A stretch of DNA of 64,000 bases from NCBI GenBank assembly GCA_002104895.1, contig MCFG01000207.1, positions 30,001-94,000 of the forward strand. Direction: 5' to 3'. The notes under the pieces are model-generated. The model ran no database searches and was not told the origin of the DNA. It worked only from the letters and a program-made list of their open reading frames with translations. Numbering within the stretch: position 1 is the stretch's first letter; the number at the start of each line of letters is the position of its first letter. Origin of the DNA: Anaeromyces robustus. Taxonomy: Eukaryota; Neocallimastigomycota; Neocallimastigomycetes; Neocallimastigales; Neocallimastigaceae. Of the stretch, positions 37,994 through 50,892 are shown piece after piece. A program made the translations under genes and the position numbers.

Positions 37994-40900
37994 GAAAAAA
38001 AAATGTCTAATAATAAAAATAAAGTGAAATATTTCTTTTATTTTTTTATTTATTTTACAATAATTAAAAATGTTTATGGTCAATATTATAATACAATTAA
38101 TGATGTAGTAAATATTTATAATATCAATAATGACCTTTGTTTAACATATATAGGTCAAGGTCATAGATCAAGATTATTAAATTGTAATAAAGATGATTTA
38201 AAACAACAATGGATTGTTCCAAAAACAGGAACAGGATATTATGTAAACAGATATGACCCAAATGTATGTTTATATATTGATAAAGATGAAGTTTTAACGG
38301 AATTATGTGTTCAATATAAAACTGTAATGGAAGATATTAAAATGTCTAATGGTGGTAAAGCTATATGGTCTACAATCGATGATTATAAATGTTTAGGAAT
38401 ATATAGTAATGATACATCATTAGTTAATGATGATGGAATTAGAACAACTGATGGTATTAGAGTATATATGAATACATGTAATCGTAATAAAAGAGATCAA
38501 CAATGGGAATTTAATGTTGTTTCTGAAAATTATTATACTACTACTACTACTACTACTACTACAAAAACTACTAAAAAAACAACTACTACTAAAAAAACAA
38601 CTACCACTAAAAAAACAACTACTACTACTAAAAAAACAACTACCACTAAAAAAACAACAACTACTAAAAAAACAACTACCACTAAAAAAACAACAACTAC
38701 TAAAAAAACAACTACCACTAAAAAAACAACTACTACTAAAAAAACAACAACAAAAAAATCTACAACTACTACTAAAAAACAAACTACTATTTATACAACT
38801 AAAGTGAAAACTACAACTACAACTACAACCACTACTATTACTTCTACTTATAAAAAAACTAGTACTACTACTACAAAAAAGAAAACAACTACATCAACTA
38901 AAACTAAAACTACTACTACATCAAAAAGTTCTCCAAGTATTAAATATTCACCAGTAACTTTAAAAGAATCTGATAAAGAATTATCAAATCCATATATTGG
39001 ATGGTTCCATGGAGCATCAACTGTAGATTTAACCGATCGTCCTGATATTGACTGTAATTATATTAGTAAATTTAGTGCTGTTATGAAAAATAAAAATGGT
39101 TTACAATATTTAGGTGTTAGATTAGCAGAATATCGTAATAAAAATATTACAGCGGAAGGTCTTGCTGGTTTAGATAATTTATTAAATGAATATAAAAAAA
39201 GAAAAGAAAGTATTGATCCTACAACACAAGTTATTTTAAGATTTTATTATGATGGTGAAGATAATTGTAAAGCAGATAGTAATTATAAACCTATCCTTAT
39301 ATCAAGTAGTAAAAAAAGAATTGATGAAGAAGAAGAAGAAGAAGAAGAAGAATCATTTGGTAAATTTAAACAATTAGATAATGGTCATTTATATTTAACT
39401 GAAGAAGATTTTGAATATATAAAACAATATAATCCAAATATTAATGATGAAGATGGTGATTTCCATGTTAGTAATGATAATGATATTGATCAAATAATAA
39501 CTGAAATTGAAAAAGAAGATGAAACCATTGAATTCTACGATGATAATAATGAATTACAATTATTAAAAATTAATAATAAAAATGAAGTTGAAGAAGAACA
39601 AATTAAAGTAGAAAAATTCGAAAATAAACAAAAATATTTAGATGAACAATATTTAAATAATTATAATGAATTAACGCTTTCTGAAAAGGAATTAAAGGAT
39701 TATATTAATAATTCCATTTTCTGTAGTGATATATTAAGTAATGATAATAAAAATATAATTGAAAATATTGATCGTAAAGATAATACAATGGATGATAAAA
39801 TTGCATCTTATAATGCTACATCTGATGATCTTAGTAAATATGATTTAAAAGTTGCAAAAGAAATTATTCAAGTAAGTTATAAAAAATGTGAGACTTATTC
39901 TACTTCTGATCCAAATATTTGTTCCAAACAGAAAAAAATTAGTAAGTATTGTATATCTAAATTTAAAGGAGATGATTCTTTTGAAAAATATGATACTACT
40001 GAGGTTGAACCCAAAGATATTAATATAATTGTTAATCATATTAAGCAACTTTCTAAAATTGTAAATAAATATAAAGATTTAATCTTTATTTATCAAGGAG
40101 CATTTGTAGGAACATGGGGTGAAATGCATCATTCTAATTATCTTGAATTAGATGATTTAAATAAAATTCTTAGTACTATTGAAGAATATTTTGATCCTTC
40201 AATTTTATTAAGTGTAAGAACTCCAAAATTTCATAGAGGTTTAATTAATAAATCGGATGAATCTAGAAGTGATAGACTTGGATTATTTAATGATGGTTTA
40301 TTTTATAATAAAGATGATTATGGAACTTATGGATCTTATGATATAAGTAAATATGATGGATATGTTAAAGCTACTAGAGAACAAGAAGTTGAATATCAAA
40401 ATAAATTATGTTTAACCGTTCCTAATGGAGGTGAAGGTGTTTTCAATACTAAAGTATCTGCTGATACTAAAATAAATCTTTCACAAGAAGAAATTACGAA
40501 ATTATTGAAAAATCCAGAAAATTATAATAATTTCTATGTTAGTAAAGAACATGCAAAGAATATTCATGTTTCATTTTTAAATGATGATTTCCATAAAGAT
40601 TTATTTAGACACTGGAATTTAACTACAAGTAATTATATTTATGAACCAAATTGGAATGTTACTGGATTACAATATATTAGTAATCATTTAGGATATAGAT
40701 ATGTTTTAAGAAGTAGTTCCTTTTCTAATAATTTATTAAAAATTATTTTAGAAAATATTGGTTTTGCTCCAGCTTATAAAACTTTTGAAACTAAAGTTTA
40801 TTTAAAATCAACTAATCAATTATTAGAAGTTGAAATTAAAACAGATAATAGAAAATGGTCATTAGATAGTAAAATTGAAGTTAGAATTGATTTTAAAAAT

Positions 40901-41047
40901 AACTTATCTAAGTTTACTGATGAAACTTATGATGTATACTTTAATATGTATGACCCTAATACTAAACTTGATATTAAATTTGGTAATACTAATGAATATT
41001 ATAATGATTATGGTTATAAAGTTGGTACTTTAACTATTAAAAAATGA
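37991..41047 (+). CDS. Secreted ricin-type lectin + Thr/Lys linker + DUF4874/DUF4832-like protein
   Basis: Single exon, 1018 residues, TGA stop. A signal-anchor-like hydrophobic N-terminus (KVKYFFYFFIYFTIIKNVYG) precedes a ricin-B-like beta-trefoil (about 37-175): DLCLTYIGQGHRSRLLNCN, LKQQWIV, CLGIY and RDQQWEF mark its Q-W repeats. A long linker of KKTTTT repeats (about 180-320) follows, a likely O-glycosylated spacer. The C-terminal two-thirds starts NPYIGWFHGAS, has LGVRLAEYRNKNIT, VILRFYYDGEDN and IFIYQGAFVGTWGEMHHSNY (~700), and ends with LGYRYVLRSSSFSNN and ENIGFAPAYKTF. That is the layout of the paired DUF4874 and DUF4832 families, which have a TIM-barrel/glycosidase-like look. An acidic low-complexity insert (EEEEEEEEE and IEKEDETIE) splits DUF4874. 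No dockerin, so probably secreted or wall-attached and binding glycans. Catalysis not established. Confidence 0.85.
38530..38930 (+). repeat. ACT/AAA-rich tandem repeats coding the KKTTTT linker
   Basis: Repeats of the ACTACTACTAAAAAAACAAC kind, 15-18 bases each, encode the Thr/Lys linker. The reverse strand and the other frames give Ser/Phe-, Val- or Leu-rich shadow frames, which are not genes. Confidence 0.8.
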
Positions 41048-43892
41048 TAAAAAAAAAAAATGATGGTATAAAAACTTATAATTGTTAAAGCTTATTTAGA
41101 GTTAAGTACAAAAAAAAAATTAAATTATAGCCAGTAATGCTTAAACCTGTAAATAATAATATAGCCATTTTTGATATTTTGATATTTAGTATTTAAAAAT
41201 AATAGATATTTAATAAAGGAGAAAAAAAATTCTTTTTTTTTTTTTTTTTTTTTTTGTGATATAATTATTAAATTAACAATAATTTATTATTTATTACTCC
41301 ATTTTTGACATAATTTACTTAATAGTTTTATAATTATAATTAATAATATTATACTTCATTTTTGATAATTTTTTTTGAAATTAAGAAAAAAAAAAAAAAA
41401 AAAACAAAATAAAAAAAAAAAAAATAATAAAAATGTATATTCTAATATTAATGTACCATTTAATTTGAAATTATTTAAAAAGAAAAATAAAATAAGAAAA
41501 AATAAAATAAAATAAAATAAAATATAAAAAATAATAAAATATAAAAAATAATAAAATAAACATAAAATAAAATAAAATAAAATAAAATACAATAATATTT
41601 TTATAACATAAATGTGTTCTATAATTAGTTTATTTTATAATTATTCTATAATTACTTTTTATATGATGAAATAAAAGTATAATAAATTCAGTAAATTATA
41701 AATTGTATAATCATAAGCTTAAAAAATTTATCCTATTATCCAAATAAGTATTTGGATAAATTGAAAAACAATTTATGATTTAATAAATTTCCAATAATTT
41801 AATAAGAGATCACGTGAATGAATTTTATTATAATTAATGAATATGATAAATATATATATATAATAATAATACAATACAAGTCTTTAAATGTTTTAAAAAA
41901 TATATTATATATATAATTTTTTTTACATTATTAAAAATTACAGGTTTATAAATAAATAAATTAATAAATAAATAATGGTCTAAATTATTTATAGCAATAA
42001 TTATTATACTAAATAAAAAACTATTAAGAAAGACTTAGGGGTTTTTTTATTTTGTTGTTATTTTATATATTTCTAAATGATAATTTTAACTTGACTTTTA
42101 ATATAAATATTGATTTGATTTAATTTAATTTTCATTATTTAAAAAAAAAATTTTTTTTTTTTTTGATTAATCTTTGAATATAAAATAATATATATTAATG
42201 TATAATGTAATATATACATAATATAATTTAATAAAATGTATAATCTATAATAGTTATTAATTAACAATACAATTATTAATTATTTAATTATTTAATTGTT
42301 ATTTTATCTTTAATTATTGTCGTCACTTTTTTTTAACATATCTGGTAAAATACCATTAATAATAATAATAATTATAATAATAATAATCATTAAATAATAA
42401 TCATTAAATAATAATAATTGTTATCTTAATTAGTAATTATTAATTATTAAAATATTCAATTTTTTTTTTATTTTAATTTTCTTTTCTTTGCTATTAGCTA
42501 TTGTGAAAAAAAAAAAAAAAAAAAAAAAATAAAAATAAAAAAATAAAATAAAATAATATTTGATTTACTCGATTTTTTTTTTTTTTAATTAAAAAAAAAA
42601 TAATAAAATAATAATAATAAAATAATAATAAAATAATAAATAAATAAATAAAAAGAAAGAATTTATTAAATTTTAAAATTCTTTCATTATTTATTTAAAT
42701 AATAATAATTAAGAAAAAAAAGAAAACCAAATAATATACCATCTTTTTAATAATGAAATAATTACTTCAATAATATTTTTTTCTTTTTTCTTTATTTTTT
42801 AAAAATTGAAAAGAATAAAAAAAAGAAAAAGAAAAAAGAAAATAAATAAAAAACAATATTTATTTAATTATTTATTAAAATATTTATTTATTAAATAAAT
42901 CCTTTTAATATACTATTTCGATTTTATATTTAATTTAATATATATTTATAAATAAAAGGTAATAATAAAACATTAAAAATATAATTATACAATTATATAA
43001 TTAAAATATATTTATAAAGAACAAAAAGAAAGATATAATTAAAATAATATTTTAAAAAATTACAATTATGATAATGAAATTTTTGTAGAAAATATATATA
43101 TATATATAATCAATATAAATGTATTCATACTTAACAACAGCGACAACAAAAAATAATAATTAATTATTAATAAATTTAAGAAATTCATTACATATAAATA
43201 TTATCATTATTTTTAAACTTGCATCATATAATAAAATAAATAAAATAAAATTATTTTATAAAAAATGTTGAAATTTCAAAATTCAAATTTGATAAAAAAA
43301 TTTAAATAACTATAAAAAAAGATATTATAAATATAATGATTTTTTTTTTTTTAAAATAAATAAATAAATAAATATGTTTTTTTAATAAACAACTATATAT
43401 TTTAAAAAGAGTTTACATAAATAAGTTAATAAATAAATAAATAAATAGATAAATTCAATTTTTGATATAATAGAATCAAATTTTGTTATACATTTGATAA
43501 ATATATATAAGGATTTATATAATATAAAGTTTATATACATATTATGATTTTTTAAAATTCAAAAGCAATAAAAAATATATATAAAAAATTTAATAAAACT
43601 TCAAAATTTATTTTTTTTTTCCATTTTAAAAAATAAATATAAAATTAACTTATTCTTAGGCAATAAATATAATATTCCATTTCAATTTAAATACTTTTAT
43701 TTTATTTTATCTTTTATTTATTTTTTCATACTATTCTTTAAAAAATTTCTATATTATATATAATATAATTCATATTTAAATTTTATATATATGTAAAAAA
43801 AAAAAAGTATTTCAATATAATATTTAATAAACATATTATTTTTTATTTAATATTTTTATGATTTCTCATATATTAATATATTTTAATAGACA
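41048..43892. other. Intergenic, repeats only
   Basis: About 2.8 kb of poly-A, poly-T, AAAAT (41500-41590) and AAT runs (42357-42420, 42600-42650). No open frame with coding character. It holds the 3' flank of the lectin gene and the promoter side of the carrier gene. Confidence 0.75.
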
Positions 43893-44331
43893 ATGGATAA
43901 AGCTTCTTATGATAAAAGAATAAAAAACTATGTGGAAAATGTTATTGTCAATAATAAAACAAGTATATCAGCAGCTTCTGCTTCGATAATAGGAACATTA
44001 GTTGGATATCCTGTAAGTATAAATATGAATATATGTATATAGAAATAACAAGTTTCAAAATTTATTATATAATTGATAAATAAATGTATTTTTTTTTTAA
44101 TATATATATTATATTAATATAAATTTTGTTGCAATTATTATATACAAAAATAAATATATTTAAATATGTTATGTTATTGAAAGTTTGATTCTATCAAAAC
44201 CCGTATGGTAAATATATATAAATTATAAATTCTAATTTAATTAATAAAATATATATTTTAATAAATTATAAAAAATAGTAAAAAAAGAAATTGAAATACT
44301 TTTATAGTTAATATATTTTGTTATATACCTT

Positions 44332-44395
<64 letters not shown>

Positions 44396-45623
44396 TATTT
44401 TTGAAAATTATATATATATTTGCATTTTTATCTAAAATATTAAAGCAAACTTATAATTATGGAAAAATGAGAAATTGTATTAAATTAACATACCGGTCAG
44501 AAGGTTTAAGAGGATTTTATCGTGGCGTAGGTCCACCATTGATCACTATTTCTATTGTAAAATCAATATCATATTCAATTTATGACCGTACAAAAGAATT
44601 TGTTGATCGTTATATTGATCCAACATCATTATATGGACTTACTATTTCTTCATCAATAGCAGGTGTTACTTCAGGATATTTATCAGCTGTTATTAGTTGT
44701 CCATTAGAATTAATTAAAATGCAAAGACAAATAGAACAACTTCTTGTACGCCAAAGTTCAATTACAGCATCTATTAATGAAGAAACAGCAAAACAAGCTG
44801 CAAAAACAGCTGCAAAACAAGCTGCAAAAACAGTTGCTAAACAATCAACGTCAAATACTGTTAAAGAATCAGCTCAACAAACCGCAAAATCAGTCACTAC
44901 TCAAACTACTAAAACTGTTGTTAAAAATAGTATACCGAATGCTACTTTTAAAGGACATTATTCAACCACAAGTTTACAAACAGCTATAAATATTTTTAAA
45001 GCCAATGGCATTCGTGGACTCTATCGTGGATTTATGTTCCAAGGTTTAAGAGATGCTTTTGGTACTGGTGTATATTTCTGTGCCTATGAAATTTCTAAAA
45101 AATTATTAACAATTGGTGATAGAGAATCCAATCATGTTACACATTTCTTTGCTGGTGGTATTGCTGGTATAGCGTCTTGGATTGGTATATTCCCAATTGA
45201 TTTAGTTAAATCAAAATTACAAATTGATGCCAAATCCAAACATAAAATGTATAAGAATCAATTACAATGTATTAAATATATTTATAAAACAAGTGGTGTT
45301 AGAGGTTTCTATCAAGGTATTTCTTCATGTTTAATACGGGCTTTCCCTGTTCATGCTTTAAATTTTGTTGTAAGTTAAAAAAAAAATTATTATAAATATA
45401 TATTATATATTTATTTATTTAATATATTATTTAAATAGTTTTAATTAAATAAAAAATAATAAAAAAAAATATTGAAAAAAGAAAGAAAAAATTATATTAA
45501 TTTTAAATATTTATAAAAAAAAAAAAAAAAAAAATTCTATAATTAAATAAAATTTAGGTATATGAACATGCACTTCGTTTATGTAAAAAATTAGCTGATA
45601 AAAAAGAATCAGAAATTGATTAG
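43893..45623 (+). CDS. SLC25-family mitochondrial carrier (hydrogenosomal candidate) with a 24-nt microexon
   Basis: Four exons: 43893-44012, 44184-44207, 44446-45369 and 45558-45623. They join in phase 0 throughout to 377 residues. The three carrier signatures are visible: P40-FDSIKTR, made by joining exons 1 and 2, then PLELIKMQ (134) and PIDLVKSK (298). The repeat ends GLRGFYRGVGP, GIRGLYRGF and GVRGFYQGIS are also present. The product would exchange small metabolites across an inner organelle membrane; gut fungi lack respiring mitochondria and use hydrogenosomes, so that is the likely site. Between repeats 1 and 2 the second-repeat matrix loop carries an inserted Ala/Lys/Thr/Gln-rich stretch (about 150-195, AKQAAKTAAKQAAKTVAKQS), unusual for the family. 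Substrate unknown; the closest look is to the carnitine/amino-acid-like subgroup (GYP..KTRM), a weak call. Confidence 0.9.
44336..44396 (+). repeat. AAT microsatellite in a carrier intron
   Basis: About 20 copies of AAT in the third intron, ending roughly 50 bases before exon 3. It brings an upstream open frame with an ATG-less start into line with exon 3, so an ORF finder places the start of exon 3 too early. Confidence 0.8.
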
Positions 45624-45693
45624 ATTTATTTTATTTTATATATAGATTAAATATAATAATATTTTAATGAGGTTTAATTTTTTTTTTTTAATA

Positions 45694-45726
<33 letters not shown>

Positions 45727-46076
45727 AAAATAATAATAATTTAAATTTAACTTTTTTTTTTCTTTCTTTTTATTTTAATATATTAAAAGGAGAAATAAAA
45801 TATATGTATGTAATTTTTGATATCAGAAAAGCAAGGTTTTTTTTTTTTTATTCATAAATTAATTAATCAATTTATTATTATTATAAATTTTTTTATAAAC
45901 ATTTTAATCATTCAATTTGTAGTAGTAAAAACTTGTTAGTAACTAATATAGTATATGAAAAAAAATATATATAAATAATTATTAAATAAAGAGAGAGTAA
46001 AAAAAAAAAAAAAAAAAAATTAATATATATATATATAACATTATATAAAATCTTTTTTTTTTTTAGAGAAAGAAAA

Positions 46077-46108
<32 letters not shown>

Positions 46109-47038
46109 ATTATATAAATCTATATCTATAAAGTTAGTTTAATAATTAATAAATAAATAAAAACGAAAGAAAGAAAGAAAAAAGAATAATCTTTTTTTTT
46201 TTTTTTTTATCATTAATATTAAAAAATAAATTATATAATGTTAAATGACAATTTGTCGTGTAATTAAAATAGTTATTTTCTATTTTTTTACATTAAATAA
46301 AATAAAATAAAATAAAAAAATAAAATAAAATAAAATAAAATAAAATAAAATAAAATAAAATAAAATAAAATAAAATAAAAAAAAATCAAATCAAATCAAA
46401 TAAAATAAAATAAAATACAATAAAATAAAATAAAATAAAAAAAAAAAAAAAAAAGAAATTAAAGAAAATTAATAAATATAAATATGAAGTAAAAGTTTTT
46501 TATTTAAAAATTATATAATAAAAAAAATATTTTATTGTTAACTTATTTATTATTATAATATACTTTTTTTTTTTTTATTTTAATTTTAATAAATAATGGA
46601 AATTTCTAAAAAAAAATAAATAAATTTTTTTTGGGTATATCTAACTCATTTTTTAAGTAAAATATTACATATTATGGATATGTATGTATTCATGTTAATT
46701 AAAAGAAATAATAAAATTATACTTTAAAATAAAATGTCTAATTAAAAATGATTCAAATTAATATTATTATCATTATTATATATAAATGTAAACTTAAAAA
46801 TAAAAAATATATTTATTATTAAATAAAATAAAAAAAATTATTTTAAATATAAAATAAAACTAAAAATTCAACTAAAATAAAAATACAAATATAAATAAAA
46901 ATAAAAATAAATATAAAAATTATGAAAAAAATGTTCTAATGAAACAAATAAAAAATAAGAAATAAAAAAAATTTTCTTTTTTTTTTTTGATAATTATTTG
47001 TATGATTTTTATTATAATAAATAAAAAATAAAAATATC
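45624..47038. other. Intergenic between convergent genes, AAAAT array
   Basis: Convergent 3' ends (carrier + and Pol I factor -). It holds poly-A tracts (45689-45714, 45999-46019), TA runs (46085-46107) and an AAAAT pentamer array (about 46295-46440). No coding signal. Confidence 0.8.
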
Positions 47039-50000
47039 TTAAAAACCATATTTTCTTCTTTTTCTTTTCTTTAATTGTACTTCTGGATGTTCTTGTTTAA
47101 TTTGTTTAATGGTTAAATATTTTCCAGATTTTGTTAATTCTGAAGATAAAGTAGTTTGTCTTAAAGATCTTTTCATACCACTATGAGATAAAGATGGTTG
47201 AGAAAAGGATATATTTTTTGAATGAATAGGTTCCTTTTTAGTTTCAGATTTTACATTTGAGAAAGAAGATGAAGAAGAATTAAAATCTTGAAAAGAGAAA
47301 GAATCAGTATAATAATTTAAAGGAGGTTGACTATGGAATAATGAAATAACATTAGGTTGACTTTGACTTTCATTTTGATTTGAATTTAAACTTGTTAAAT
47401 TTGAACTTTGAGAATCATTAAAAATATTATTATTATTATTATAAAAAGGTTCACTAAATTCTAAATTTAAATTTGAATCTGATGATATATCTGGTATCTG
47501 TGATGGCATTGGTAAACTTGGAGAAGAATTTATTAATGAATTTGATACTTTATTATTATCATACTTATGCTTAATTTGATTAAGATAAGAAGATTTCTGA
47601 ACAGTATTCTTTTCTGGTGAATTATCAAATTGGATTGGTTTTGTTTTCCTTTTTACAGTATTCTTTGAAAGATTATTAGTATTAATGTTATTGTTATTGT
47701 TATTGTTATTAGAATTGGAATTGGAATTTTCTTTTATTGGTGATTTCATAATATTTGTAATTGCATCTTCAATATTAATATTATTAATTTCTTCATCTAA
47801 AGAATCATAGGCTTCATCAGTTGTTACAAACTCAGATGTATCATTAGTAGTATCATTTAAAGAAGTAGATAATGGTTGTATTGATGGTGGAGAAGAAAGT
47901 AAATAAACATTATTTGATGAATTAATATATTTTGAACTATAATTTTGGGTATCGAAAAGACTATTACTTGATAATAAATCAGAATATTGAGATTGTAATT
48001 GTTGTTGTTGTTGTTGTTGTTGTTGTTTCATTTGATTTATTTGTTGTTGTAATTGTTCTTGTTGTAATTGTTGTTGTATTTCTTGTTGTTGTTGTTCTAA
48101 TTGTTTTTGTAATTGTTGTATTTCTTGTTGTTGTTGTTTTAATTGTTGTTCTAATTGTTGTTCTAATTGTTGTTGTTGTATTTCTTGTTGTTGTTGTTCT
48201 AATTGTTGTTGTAATATTTGTTTTTTTTGTAATTCTTGTTTTTGTAATTTTAATCTTTGTTGTTGCAGTGATTGTTGTTGTTTTATAAATTCTAAATTTG
48301 ATTCAGATCCTAATAATTCTTTTTCAATTTTAATATTATGATATGATAATTCTTTTAATTTTTGAGATTTATTAACATCTTCTAATTTAATTTGTATTTT
48401 CTTTTGAATTTCATTTCCTTTTTTCTTTTCTTTTTCTTTTTCTTTTTCATTTTCATTTATATCATTTTCAATGTCTCCTTTTTGAATCCTTTCTTTAATT
48501 TTTGTATAATATCCCCAATTAGATGGATGTTTATTGAATGTTGTCTCTTGATCATCTTCACTATTACTAATATAATACTCATCATCAATTTCATCATCAT
48601 TATCATTCTCTTCTTCTCTTCTTTGATTAGAAGATATAGTATTATTATTATTATCATTATATATATATAATTTTTCATATTCTTTAATAATTTCATCGGA
48701 TGATTTATTCCAATGATCATAAAGCAATACGGCAGAACCAGAGGCAGGAATTAAATTAATTGAAAGGGAAGAAGAAATAAATTTTGGTTGAGTTAATGAT
48801 ATCATATTTACTAAATGATTTTCTTCATTTTCTTCCTCTTCATCTTCAATAATTAAATCAGGAATATTAGATTTATTTAAAAATGATTTTTGAGAAGAAT
48901 TAGTATTATATATATCAGATAATGGTAAATTCTGACTATCATTTTGATGATTATCAGAATTAATTTTTTCAAATTCAATATCTTCTAAAGGTTCAATTGG
49001 TAAGAAAAGTGATTGATTAAGTGATTTTAATGTTTTGATTTTATTTACTTGCTTTTGATACCATTTATAAATTTCTTTATTTTTATCACTTTTATTATTA
49101 TTTATAATATTGTCATCTTCCTTTTGTATATTTTGTTCTTTTTCTATATTTTCATTATTTGTATTTTGTAATGAATTATTAGTAGTATTATTGATGATTG
49201 ATGATGATGATGATAATTGTGACTGTAATTGTGTTTGTGTTTGTGATGATGATGATGAATTGGTTTTGGTAAAATATTCATAAACATTCATTATATTTTT
49301 ATTACTATTAATACTAGGTTTAAAATGAATATCACATACTTGTGATGAAGTCCATAAATCATAAGCAACTTTAGCTAAAACAAGGGTATGAGCCATCATA
49401 TGTTTATCATAAATAATGGCTTTTTTATCTTTAGTATGATAAGGAGAAGGTAAAATATGATCAAGATTTTCAAAAATTGATATAAAATTATTCATATATA
49501 TAAGAGATTCTGGTTTAGGAGTAATGTATAATAAATTGGTATTAATGGAAGTATCAGGATAAAATTTTTTCATATAATTTAAAAAGGTTTCCCTAAATTT
49601 ATCAAAAGTCCAATCCATATCTACAGATAAATTATGAGTAGGTAGGAAATAAGGTAAATGTTGATCATTATATTCTATAGGAACATCAGATAATCTTTTA
49701 TGTAGTTCATATAAAGATTTTATTTTTTGGTTACATTCTAATAAAGCTCCAGATTCTTCTATACAATTTAATATTCTACTTTTATTCATAGTGATATGAC
49801 CATGAATTTCTTGACTTTTTAATGACATTCTAGTTTCATATACCATATAACGATAAATATTAGACAAATTTATAATATTAAAATTTTTGATACTATTTAA
49901 ATATTTTACGGAATGCAATACTTTATAACGAGTATGACTAACAATGGTATATTTAGATTTATGTTTATTATCATTAGAATCAATTGAAGACAAAGAATTT

Positions 50001-50859
50001 TTATTCTTTAATTTTAATTTTGAGGGAAATATTAATATTCTTCTTGGTTTAAGAATTTTAAATTTCCCATTTTTTTTCAATTTTTTCACATCTATTTTAT
50101 TTATATTAAAATCTTCGATTTTTTTAATTTTTTCAAAATGTTCTAAAGCTTTTTCTTTGATTTCTTGTTTTAAATTTAATTTATTTAAATATATAATTAA
50201 TTCCTTTTTTATTTCATCCTTTAATTTTTGATATTTTTTTGTATTTTTATAAAGTTTTCTTTTTCTTTTATGATGCTTATCTTTTCGTTTTTTTCCTTTT
50301 CCTTTTCCTTTTCCTTTCCCTTTTCCTTTTCCTTTTTCTTTCTCATTGGATTTTATTGAATGATTTTGATTTTTCGGAAGTTGAGAAAATCGTAGAGTTG
50401 AATAATATACTTCTCCTAAATCAGAATATTGAAAAATCTTTATTCCTATTTGATGATCACTGAATATATTATCTTCTATTATAATATCTTTATTTTTTAT
50501 AAGTTCATTATCATTTAATGAATAAGCTAAACCTTTCATATACTGCTTTTTTGGATAAACTATATCAGAAATATTTGATATCGATTCACTATCATCAATC
50601 TCATTAAATTTTGATGGTTTACTATCTATAGGATATGTTTCAATAGGTATACCTTGATTTGATAATGTTGGTGGTAATATAGTAGTATCATTACTTTCAT
50701 GTTTAATATTAATAGGATCATAACAATACGATGTGACAGTATTATATTTATTCCAAGTCAAAATAATATCTTTATAAAAATTAAATTTTTACATCAATCA
50801 TAATCATAATAATGATAATAATTTATAATAACAATCAATAACAAATTTATTAAAAAATT

Positions 50860-50892
<33 letters not shown>

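Noticed and set aside
38420-38807. Ser/Phe-, Val- and Leu-rich frames over the Thr-linker of the lectin gene on both strands
   Set aside because: They are the same trinucleotide-like repeat read in other frames; the sense frame has the lectin and DUF domains on both sides.
41356-41592. 78-codon minus-strand Phe/Tyr/Leu frame
   Set aside because: Low-complexity AAAAT and poly-A sequence reversed; no signal other than being open.
47932-48288. Val-rich plus-strand frame
   Set aside because: It is the reverse of the poly-Gln region of the Pol I factor.
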